DNA of 6,616 nt from an uncultured Roseateles sp. (GTDB lineage: Bacteria; Pseudomonadota; Gammaproteobacteria; Burkholderiales; Burkholderiaceae), in NCBI GenBank assembly GCA_946480605.1, contig CAMLKW010000234.1, positions 1 to 6,616 on the forward strand. The letters run 5' to 3'. The notes under the pieces were generated by a model. It saw only the letters and a list, made by a program, of their open reading frames with translations, did no database searches and had not been told where the DNA came from. A program made the translations under genes and the position numbers. Position 1 is the first letter of the stretch. The number at the start of each line of letters is the position of its first letter. This document shows, piece after piece, positions 1 to 6,616 of this stretch.

Positions 1-167
1 TCTCGATGCTCGACGTGGCCATCGCCCCGCTGCTGTGGCGCCTGGACTACTACGGCATCGACATGTCCAAGAACGCGTTGCCGCTGCTGAAGTACGCCGA
101 GCGCATCTTCAGCCGCCCGGCCTATATCGAGGCGCTGACGCCCTCGGAAAAGGTCATGCGCCGCTGA
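1..167 (+). CDS. sspA: Stringent starvation protein A, C-terminal end (partial)
   Basis: Only the last 54 codons are present, read from base 3 to the TGA at 165-167; the 5' part lies outside the window. The residues (SMLDVAIAPLLWRLDYYGID near the left edge, then a helix with LPLLKYAERIFSRPAYIEAL) match the all-helical C-terminal half of the glutathione S-transferase fold as found in SspA. In enterobacteria SspA binds RNA polymerase and acts during starvation and acid stress; it has the GST fold but is not known as a GST enzyme. The identification rests on the residues plus the one-base overlap with sspB, the usual partner. A generic GST-family protein is the alternative if the neighbour is ignored. 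The TGATG overlap suggests translational coupling to sspB. Confidence 0.85.
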   Translation, partial: SMLDVAIAPLLWRLDYYGIDMSKNALPLLKYAERIFSRPAYIEALTPSEKVMRR

Positions 168-688
168 TGGACCAGACCCCCGCTTCCGGTGCGGGTTCCG
201 GCCAGAGCAATGGCACGTCCACCCGCCCCTACCTGATCCGCGCGCTGCACGACTGGTGCACGGACAACGGTTTCACGCCTTACATCGCGGTGCATGTCGA
301 CCGCTCGGTGCAGGTGCCGATGGAGTACGTGTCCAACAACGAGATCGTGCTGAACATCGGTTTCGATGCGACCAGCGGTCTGGACCTCGGCAACGAGCAC
401 ATCCAGTTCAAGGCCCGCTTTGGTGGCGTCGCGCGGGAGATCATCGTGCCGGTGGACCACGTGGTCGCGATCTATGCACGCGAGAACGGTCAGGGCATGG
501 CCTTCCCGGCGCCGGAGCCCCTGGCCGAAGGCGCTGTTGCCGCGCCGCCGGCGCCCGTGGCACCCGAGCAGCGCCGCAGCGGCCTGCGACTGGCCAGCGA
601 GACGGGTGACGACGAGGGCGACGACACGCCACCGTCGCCCGACACCCCGGGTGGTGGGCCGCGGCCTACCCTCAAGCGGGTGAAGTGA
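167..688 (+). CDS. sspB: ClpXP protease specificity-enhancing factor SspB
   Basis: A 173-residue adaptor that tethers ssrA-tagged proteins, released by tmRNA rescue of stalled ribosomes, to the ClpXP protease in the cytoplasm. The substrate-binding domain spans about residues 20-113: RPYLIRALHDWCTDNGFTPY at 20-39, VPMEYV around 50, LGNEHIQFKARFGGVAREI at 74-92 and AIYARENGQGMAF at 101-113 are all hallmark SspB segments. A flexible Pro/Ala- and Asp-rich linker follows (about 114-165). The last residues, RPTLKRVK (166-173), match the short ClpX-binding (XB) tail known in E. coli. The ATG at 167 was chosen because it overlaps the sspA stop by one base and leaves a short N-terminal extension of about 20 residues; an in-frame ATG at 35 would read through sspA. 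A purine-rich stretch at 146-153 lies rather far upstream (13 bases) for a Shine-Dalgarno site, consistent with coupled translation. Confidence 0.95.
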   Translation: MDQTPASGAGSGQSNGTSTRPYLIRALHDWCTDNGFTPYIAVHVDRSVQVPMEYVSNNEIVLNIGFDATSGLDLGNEHIQFKARFGGVAREIIVPVDHVVAIYARENGQGMAFPAPEPLAEGAVAAPPAPVAPEQRRSGLRLASETGDDEGDDTPPSPDTPGGGPRPTLKRVK

Positions 689-693
689 CGGTC

Positions 694-699
694 TAGAAT
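694..699 (+). promoter_or_regulatory. Candidate -10 box for tRNA-Thr
   Basis: TAGAAT lies 15 bases before the tRNA 5' end, which would start transcription near 706 and give a leader of about nine bases to be trimmed by RNase P. No convincing -35 is seen 16-18 bases upstream (the 17-base spacing gives CTCAAG), so this is a position-based inference. The tRNA might also be cotranscribed with sspAB, since there is no hairpin between 688 and 715. Confidence 0.4.
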
Positions 700-714
700 C
701 CGGTTTCTGTTTTT

Positions 715-790
715 GCCGGCTTAGCTCAGTTGGTAGAGCAACCGCCTTGTAAGCGGTAGGTCATCAGTTCGAATCCGATAGCCGGCACCA
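715..790 (+). tRNA. tRNA-Thr (anticodon UGU)
   Basis: A 76-base cloverleaf can be drawn. The acceptor stem GCCGGCT (715-721) pairs with AGCCGGC (780-786), with discriminator A787 and an encoded CCA at 788-790. The D arm is GCTC/GAGC around AGTTGGTA. The anticodon stem ACCGC (741-745) pairs with GCGGT (753-757) around the loop CTTGTAA, with anticodon TGT at 748-750, reading ACA (and, with a modified U34, other Thr codons). The T arm has loop TTCGAAT at 768-774. The T stem has one A-C mismatch (766/776); as far as I recall, the E. coli tRNA-Thr(UGU) has the same mismatch, so it is not a sign of decay. There is no intron and the gene looks functional. Confidence 0.97.
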
Positions 791-795
791 ATAAC

Positions 796-832
796 GAAAC
801 CCATGCCTTCGCGGGCGTGGGTTTCTTCATTT
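796..832 (+). terminator. Terminator after tRNA-Thr, probably bidirectional
   Basis: GAAACCCATGCC (796-807) pairs along all 12 positions (one G-U) with GGCGTGGGTTTC (814-825) around the loop TTCGCG, then TTCATTT. The hairpin begins five bases after the tRNA CCA. On the other strand it starts one base past the dciA stop codon and is followed by GTTATT, so it can also end the convergent dciA transcript. Confidence 0.85.
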
Positions 833-1162
833 CTGGGCCAGCTTGATGCGGATGCGACCGGGCAGGCCGGCCTGGGCCAGCAAGGCCTCCAGCCGTGGCA
901 GCAGGTGGCGCAGCTTGGCCGCGACGGCGGCGTTGGCGACCAGCAGGCTCCAGCCGTCCTCGTCCAAAGGGCCGGGCTGGAGGTTGGGCAGCAGGTTGCC
1001 CGGCAGCGCCGGCGCAATGAGGCGCAGCCGGCGCCGCGACGCCTCCAGCCGTTCTCCCAGCCGGATCAGGCTCTCGTGCGTGCTCAGGGCCTGCGCGACC
1101 GGCATGGGATCGGGCACGCTGGCGCGCAGTCTTTGGGGCGCGAGATAGCGGGGTGGGGGCAT
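827..1162 (-). CDS. dciA: DUF721 (DciA-type) protein, putative replicative helicase loader
   Basis: A small basic protein of 111 residues, starting MPPPRYLAPQRL and ending GRIRIKLAQK. The pattern of an N-terminal helix (SLIRLGERLEASRRRL), a middle segment with LLPNLQPGPLDEDGWSLLV, and a helix ending LLPRLEALL before a short basic C-terminus fits the DUF721 family. DciA of this family is the ancestral loader or operator of the DnaB replicative helicase at the origin, in bacteria lacking DnaC. It lies divergent from secA, a position where I know DUF721 genes in betaproteobacteria. It is at the short end of the family, roughly the core domain alone. The ATG at 1162 was preferred over the longer frame reaching 1327 because the extra N-terminal residues are low-complexity and would cover the secA leader and promoter. 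No Shine-Dalgarno site is visible before it. Family call is moderately sure; the function is inferred from the family. Confidence 0.72.
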   Translation of the reverse strand: MPPPRYLAPQRLRASVPDPMPVAQALSTHESLIRLGERLEASRRRLRLIAPALPGNLLPNLQPGPLDEDGWSLLVANAAVAAKLRHLLPRLEALLAQAGLPGRIRIKLAQK

Positions 1163-1168
1163 GGTGGC

Positions 1169-1174
1169 AGTGTA
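1169..1174 (-). promoter_or_regulatory. Candidate -10 box for dciA, implying a leaderless mRNA
   Basis: On the minus strand TACACT lies only six bases before the dciA ATG. With a weak -35 (CTGCCG, 1192-1197, 17-base spacing, three of six consensus positions) transcription would begin at or next to the A of the start codon. That fits the lack of a Shine-Dalgarno site but is inference from spacing. Confidence 0.3.
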
Positions 1175-1203
1175 GTCAGGCGTCCGGCCTGCGGCAGGGC
1201 CGC

Positions 1204-1212
1204 TGCTAAACT
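1204..1212 (+). promoter_or_regulatory. Candidate extended -10 promoter of secA
   Basis: TGCTAAACT has the TGn extension directly before a TAAACT hexamer, the layout of an extended -10 promoter that can work without a -35; none is visible at 17-base spacing (CCGGCC). Transcription would start near 1218-1220 and give a secA leader of about 113 bases. It lies back to back with the candidate dciA promoter, whose -35 region it overlaps. Confidence 0.45.
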
Positions 1213-1219
1213 GCATCGC

Positions 1220-1332
1220 TTTTGCGCGGCCCAGGCAAGCCCTGCTTGCATTGCGCTCTCGCGCCCCCAGTTTCGCGCCTTCCGCCGACCCGGGTCGGCC
1301 CCGCCGCCCCTCGCCCAGAGCCCCCATCCAGC
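1220..1332 (+). other. GC-rich structured 5' leader of secA
   Basis: Two symmetric elements are visible. GCAAGC (1235-1240) and GCTTGC (1244-1249) form a six-pair hairpin with a CCT loop. A perfect 16-base palindrome, GCCGACCCGGGTCGGC, occupies 1284-1299 and could fold as a hairpin or serve as a dimer binding site. There is no Shine-Dalgarno consensus just before the secA ATG (CCCCCATCCAGC). No SecM-like leader peptide is recognisable. A regulatory role is possible but not shown. Confidence 0.4.
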
Positions 1333-4077
<2,745 letters not shown>

Positions 4078-4098
4078 TCCTTCAGACCTGAATCCCTC

Positions 4099-4125
4099 AC
4101 GGGCCGGCCTTGCCGGCCCGTTTCC
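4099..4125 (+). terminator. Intrinsic terminator of secA
   Basis: ACGGGCCGGC (4099-4108) pairs perfectly over ten bases with GCCGGCCCGT (4112-4121) around the loop CTT, followed by TTTCC. It begins 22 bases after the secA stop, so the genes downstream probably need their own promoter. Confidence 0.85.
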
Positions 4126-4147
4126 ATTGCAGCGGCGGCAGGGAGCG

Positions 4148-4163
4148 CCCCACCCAAGTGGGG
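4148..4163. repeat. Short inverted repeat in the secA-PEP-CTERM gap
   Basis: CCCCAC (4148-4153) and GTGGGG (4158-4163) face each other across CCAA, followed by GGAAAAG. There is no T-run, so it is not an obvious terminator. It may be part of a dispersed intergenic repeat that also includes the inverted repeat at 4211-4239. Confidence 0.4.
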
Positions 4164-4210
4164 GGAAAAGCGTGCGTTTGAGCACAGAGAGACCCCTGGG
4201 CCACACGCAT

Positions 4211-4239
4211 GGGGGGTGCCTGCGTCGGCCGCACCCCCC
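4211..4239. repeat. Perfect 9-base inverted repeat upstream of the PEP-CTERM genes
   Basis: GGGGGGTGC (4211-4219) and GCACCCCCC (4231-4239) are exact reverse complements separated by an 11-base spacer (CTGCGTCGGCC). The right arm directly abuts a TAGAGT hexamer. The centre-to-centre distance of the arms is 20 bases, about two helical turns, which suits a dimeric regulator. It could equally be an RNA hairpin or a copy of a genomic repeat. Confidence 0.5.
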
Positions 4240-4245
4240 TAGAGT
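4240..4245 (+). promoter_or_regulatory. Candidate -10 box for the PEP-CTERM gene pair
   Basis: TAGAGT resembles the TAGAAT boxes seen before the tRNA and argJ. Transcription would start near 4252, leaving a leader of about 49 bases. No good -35 is visible; the -35 region would fall within the inverted repeat at 4211-4239, so a protein bound there could block or activate the promoter. No sigma-54 type -24/-12 site was found in this gap. Confidence 0.3.
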
Positions 4246-4300
4246 GCATCCCAAGCCACCCGTCAAGGGTTTCCCCGATAGAAGTATCAGAAAGTCCAGA

Positions 4301-4801
4301 ATGAAAGCCCTGGTTGTTGCAGCCCTCCTGAGCATGGCATCCGCTGCCTTCGCCGGCACGGTGACCGTCACCCGCGCCGACTACATGGACGACACCGGTG
4401 ACGGCACGCCGTTCTCCGAGACCGGGCTGCCGCTGTTCACGCTGGACGCCACGACCTGGGTGTCGGGCTCGCTGGGCACCATCGCTGCGGCCGGCGTCAA
4501 GCCTTCGATCGACATTGGCAGCGTCTCGCTGCACAACCTGACGACCGGCGAGAGCTTCAGCTGGGCTGAATGGCTGGGCGTCGACTGGAGCGTCACCCGC
4601 GTGGGTTTCGAAGACTGGGGCTTCGCCCCCCGCCAACTGAGCGCCGGCGTCTGGACGCTGGACGTGGCGGGTGTCGCCTACGGCGACAAGGACGACCAGG
4701 GCTTCCGTGCCAGCCTTGAGCTTCCCGAGCCGGACGCCGGACTGCTGGCCGCCGTGGCGATCGTCGGCGCCCTGTGGGCCACCCGTCGCCGCAAGGCCTG
4801 A
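4301..4801 (+). CDS. Exported PEP-CTERM-tailed protein of unknown function
   Basis: A 166-residue protein with a Sec signal peptide (MKALVVAALLSMASAAFA, likely cut after Ala18) and a C-terminal sorting tail: ELPEP (Pro142-Glu143-Pro144), a hydrophobic segment GLLAAVAIVGALWA, and the basic end TRRRKA. This tripartite tail is what exosortases recognise before release or anchoring at the envelope. The mature part lacks cysteine, looks all-beta, and ends in RQLSAGVWTLDVAGVA before the tail, similar in layout to small FxDxF-type PEP-CTERM proteins (LSAGxYxLxVxG, then a strand, then the PEP motif), although that full motif is absent. The ATG at 4301 was chosen because it begins the signal peptide and has GAAAG six bases upstream; the frame extends further back into secA, which is not credible. 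The tail is somewhat atypical, with PEPDAG instead of the usual PEPxxYAL. Function unknown. Confidence 0.8.
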   Translation: MKALVVAALLSMASAAFAGTVTVTRADYMDDTGDGTPFSETGLPLFTLDATTWVSGSLGTIAAAGVKPSIDIGSVSLHNLTTGESFSWAEWLGVDWSVTRVGFEDWGFAPRQLSAGVWTLDVAGVAYGDKDDQGFRASLELPEPDAGLLAAVAIVGALWATRRRKA

Positions 4802-4819
4802 GACCAACGCTTGCCCAGT

Positions 4820-4823
4820 AGGA
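4820..4823 (+). promoter_or_regulatory. Ribosome binding site of the second PEP-CTERM gene
   Basis: AGGA lies seven bases before the ATG at 4831, the clearest Shine-Dalgarno match in the window. It lies in the 29-base gap after the first PEP-CTERM gene, supporting separate initiation on a shared mRNA. Confidence 0.65.
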
Positions 4824-4830
4824 ACAACCA

Positions 4831-5538
4831 ATGATTTCCCAAGTTTCCAAGTTTGCGGCGGCGCTGGTGGTGCTCGCTGGAAGCCCGCTCGCGATGTCCG
4901 CGACCCAACAGATCGATGTGGCCTGGAACGGCAACAGCGCACTGTTCGGCGAGCGCATGAAGGCTTTTGCTGACGGCGCCCAGACCTATGGTGGCTCCAG
5001 GGGTGGCCTGGCCCACGAACTGAGCTACAAGCAGGTCGTGGCGGGTGTCGCCGTGGACAGCTTCGAGGCCTTTTGCATCGAGCCGACGCAGTCCAACTCC
5101 AAGCTGACCACGACCTACGAAAAGTCCGCGTTCGGCGGCACCCAGGGCAACCTGCTGGCCGCGCTGTACACGACCTCCTACAAGACCGGGGCCGGCGCCA
5201 CCTGGGACGCGACGGCTCAGGCGGCCTTTCAGACAGCCATCTGGGAGCTGACCCAGGAAAAGCCCGTCAGTGGCGTGACGACGTATGGCATCACCTCGGG
5301 CAACTTCACCGTGACCGGTGCCTCCGGTGTGACGGCGCTGGCGTCGACTTTCCTGACCAATGCGCTCAGCTTCACCGGCACCAGCACCTACTCGGTCTAC
5401 AAGCTGACCAACGGGGACTATCAAGATCTGCTCGTGGCCACTGCCATCGCCCCCGTACCCGAGCCCGAGACCTACGCGCTGTTCCTGGCCGGCCTGGGTG
5501 TCGTGGGTCTGGTCGCGCGCCGCCGCCTGCCGCGCTGA
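4831..5538 (+). CDS. PEP-CTERM surface protein with a candidate Cys-Gln thioester domain
   Basis: A 235-residue exported protein. The signal peptide covers about residues 1-24 (Lys7, then FAAALVVLAGSPLAMSA). The C-terminal tail is canonical PEP-CTERM: VPEPETYALFLAGLGVVGLVARRR from residue 209, with the hydrophobic helix and arginine cluster expected for exosortase processing. The mature region has a single cysteine, Cys82, in AFCIEP, and 52 residues later Gln134 in AAFQTAIWELTQE. In thioester (TED/TQXA-type) adhesin domains an internal Cys-Gln bond forms between a Cys in an aromatic-Cys-aliphatic context and a Gln in a [TF]Qx[AL][IV]W context. The match covers both motifs and their order, but the thioester is inferred, not proven. 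The remainder is Ser/Thr/Gly-rich and probably beta-structured (TYGITSGNFTVTGASGVTAL). It is probably cotranscribed with the preceding gene. If the thioester is real it would suggest covalent attachment to a surface or matrix; otherwise it is a PEP-CTERM protein of unknown function. Confidence 0.85.
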   Translation: MISQVSKFAAALVVLAGSPLAMSATQQIDVAWNGNSALFGERMKAFADGAQTYGGSRGGLAHELSYKQVVAGVAVDSFEAFCIEPTQSNSKLTTTYEKSAFGGTQGNLLAALYTTSYKTGAGATWDATAQAAFQTAIWELTQEKPVSGVTTYGITSGNFTVTGASGVTALASTFLTNALSFTGTSTYSVYKLTNGDYQDLLVATAIAPVPEPETYALFLAGLGVVGLVARRRLPR

Positions 5539-5557
5539 TCGCCGCACGGCTTCTTGC

Positions 5558-5585
5558 AAAGGCTCCTTCGGGAGCCTTTTTCGCT
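5558..5585 (+). terminator. Intrinsic terminator after the PEP-CTERM pair
   Basis: AAAGGCTCC (5558-5566) pairs perfectly with GGAGCCTTT (5571-5579) around a TTCG tetraloop, running into TTTTTCGCTT. It lies 19 bases after the stop codon and separates the PEP-CTERM unit from argJ. Confidence 0.93.
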
Positions 5586-5588
5586 TCT

Positions 5589-5594
5589 TAGAAT
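5589..5594 (+). promoter_or_regulatory. Candidate -10 box for argJ
   Basis: TAGAAT lies 33 bases before the argJ ATG and just past the terminator. The -35 region would fall inside the terminator hairpin and shows no good match. It is proposed because argJ is isolated from upstream transcription by that terminator and needs its own start. Confidence 0.4.
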
Positions 5595-5627
5595 TCGCCC
5601 GCTTTCCTGACTCCCACCGAGCGCGCC

Positions 5628-6616
5628 ATGCCCGTCAATCTCTCCGCCCCCGATCCCGCCACCCTGTTGCCCGTGCCGGGCGTGCGCCTTGGCGTGACCA
5701 TGGCCGGCGTGCGCAAGGCCAACCGGCGCGACCTGACCGTCATCGCGCTGGACGAGGGCGCCGCCGTGGCCGGCGTGTTCACGACCAACCGCTTCTGCGC
5801 CGCGCCGGTGCAGGTGTGCCGCGAGCACCTGGCCGGCGGCAGCGCCATCCGGGCGCTGGTCATCAACACCGGCAACGCCAACGCCGGCACCGGTGCCGAC
5901 GGTCTGGCCCGTGCGCGCCAGACCTGCGAGGCGCTGGCCGGCCTGATCGGTTGCCAGCCGCAGCAGGTGCTGCCGTTCTCCACCGGCGTCATCATGGAGA
6001 CGCTGCCGGTGGACCGCATCACCGCCGGCCTGCCCGGCGCGCTGGCTGCCTTGAAGGCCGACAACTGGGGCGAGGCCGCCGCCGGCATCATGACCACGGA
6101 CACGCTGCCCAAGGCCGCCTCGCGCCGCATCACGCTCGGCGGCGTGCCGGTCACGCTGTCGGGTGTCTCCAAGGGCGCCGGCATGATCCGGCCCAACATG
6201 GCGACCATGCTGGGCTTCGTCGCGACCGACGCCAACATCGCGCCCGCCCTGCTGCAACCGCTGGTGAAGGAAGCCGCCGACGCGTCCTTCAACCGCATCA
6301 CCATCGACGGCGACACGTCCACCAACGACTGCTTCCTGCTGATCGCCAGCCGCCAGGCGCAGCACGCCGAGATCACGTCGCTGGACAGTGCCGACGCGAA
6401 GACGCTGCGCGACGCGCTGGTCTCGCTGAGCCAGGAACTGGCCCAGGCCATCGTGCGCGACGGCGAGGGCGCGACCAAGTTCATCACCATCACCATCGAG
6501 GGTGGCCGCGACGAGGCCGAGTGCAAGCTGGCGGCCTACGCCATCGCCCACTCGCCGCTGGTCAAGACCGCGTTCTTCGCCAGCGACCCCAACCTGGGCC
6601 GCATCCTGGCCGCCGT
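5628..6616 (+). CDS. argJ: Bifunctional glutamate N-acetyltransferase / ornithine acetyltransferase ArgJ (partial, 3' end missing)
   Basis: ArgJ transfers the acetyl group from N-acetylornithine to glutamate in the cyclic arginine pathway; bifunctional forms also acetylate glutamate from acetyl-CoA. About 329 codons are in the window, with some 75-80 expected beyond the edge given the usual length near 405. Hallmarks: [12 protein letters not shown] at 50-61, NTGNANAGTG at 80-89, the oxyanion pair Thr119-Gly120 in [18 protein letters not shown] with Lys182, and the self-cleavage site MATML, where the precursor splits between Ala192 and Thr193 so that Thr193 becomes the nucleophile of the beta chain. 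GEGATKF (Glu280) and [12 protein letters not shown] are also present. All visible catalytic residues are intact. The start [10 protein letters not shown] is typical of Burkholderiales ArgJ; only a weak GAG precedes it by six bases. Whether this copy is mono- or bifunctional cannot be read from the sequence. Confidence 0.97.
   Translation, partial: MPVNLSAPDPATLLPVPGVRLGVTMAGVRKANRRDLTVIALDEGAAVAGVFTTNRFCAAPVQVCREHLAGGSAIRALVINTGNANAGTGADGLARARQTCEALAGLIGCQPQQVLPFSTGVIMETLPVDRITAGLPGALAALKADNWGEAAAGIMTTDTLPKAASRRITLGGVPVTLSGVSKGAGMIRPNMATMLGFVATDANIAPALLQPLVKEAADASFNRITIDGDTSTNDCFLLIASRQAQHAEITSLDSADAKTLRDALVSLSQELAQAIVRDGEGATKFITITIEGGRDEAECKLAAYAIAHSPLVKTAFFASDPNLGRILAA

Noticed and set aside
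763..779. A-C mismatch in the T stem of the tRNA as a sign of a pseudogene
   Set aside because: As far as I recall, the same mismatch occurs in the E. coli tRNA-Thr(UGU); all other stems pair fully and CCA is encoded.
1222..1332. An in-frame upstream TTG that would add 37 residues to SecA
   Set aside because: SecA N-termini begin at the [11 protein letters not shown] segment; the added residues are Pro/Arg-rich, unlike the family, and would overlap the predicted transcription start.
1222..1332. A SecM-like arrest peptide in the secA leader
   Set aside because: No short frame with a start codon, signal sequence and arrest-like end could be found between the candidate promoter and secA.
4122..4300. 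A sigma-54 promoter for the PEP-CTERM genes
   Set aside because: I looked for GG and GC ten bases apart in the right context; the nearest candidate around 4197-4211 does not fit the consensus well enough to report.
4097..5559. Minus-strand open frames across the two PEP-CTERM genes
   Set aside because: The plus-strand frames have signal peptides, PEP-CTERM tails, a ribosome binding site and a terminator; the antisense frames have none of these.
5472..6551. Long minus-strand open frames across argJ (also 5588-6526)
   Set aside because: They are antisense shadows of argJ, whose conserved motifs are all on the plus strand; their translations are compositionally biased and unrecognisable.

Overview
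The window reads as ordinary chromosome of a GC-rich betaproteobacterium. The gene order sspA-sspB, tRNA-Thr, dciA, secA, then argJ, together with the style of the proteins and the PEP-CTERM tails, points to Burkholderiales, probably near the Rubrivivax/Leptothrix/Roseateles/Ideonella group. The genus cannot be fixed from this sequence alone.

Layout. Bases 1-167 hold the 3' end of sspA. Its stop overlaps the start of sspB by one base (167-688). A tRNA-Thr(UGU) follows at 715-790, with a strong hairpin terminator at 796-825. That hairpin also lies at the end of a convergent small gene on the minus strand, a DUF721/DciA-type protein (827-1162). Divergent from it, after a 170-base intergenic region with back-to-back promoter candidates and a GC-rich structured leader, runs secA (1333-4077, 914 aa, complete). 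secA ends in a textbook terminator (4099-4125).

Between secA and argJ sit two small genes for exported proteins with C-terminal PEP-CTERM tails (4301-4801 and 4831-5538). They are 29 bases apart, apparently one transcription unit, and are closed by a clean terminator (5558-5581). The second protein carries a Cys82/Gln134 pair in sequence contexts (FCIE and FQTAIWEL) that resemble the internal Cys-Gln thioester domains of surface adhesins. This is the most interesting lead in the window. The start of argJ (5628 onward) runs off the right edge after about 330 codons.

How the parts relate. Most of the window is housekeeping: stringent-response and proteolysis adaptors (SspA, SspB), a tRNA, a helicase-loader candidate (DciA), the Sec motor ATPase and arginine biosynthesis. 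The PEP-CTERM pair looks like a lineage-specific insert into this backbone. Its products would be exported through Sec (SecA is encoded just upstream, which is probably coincidence) and processed by an exosortase encoded elsewhere. No mobile element, CRISPR array, integrase or phage gene was seen.
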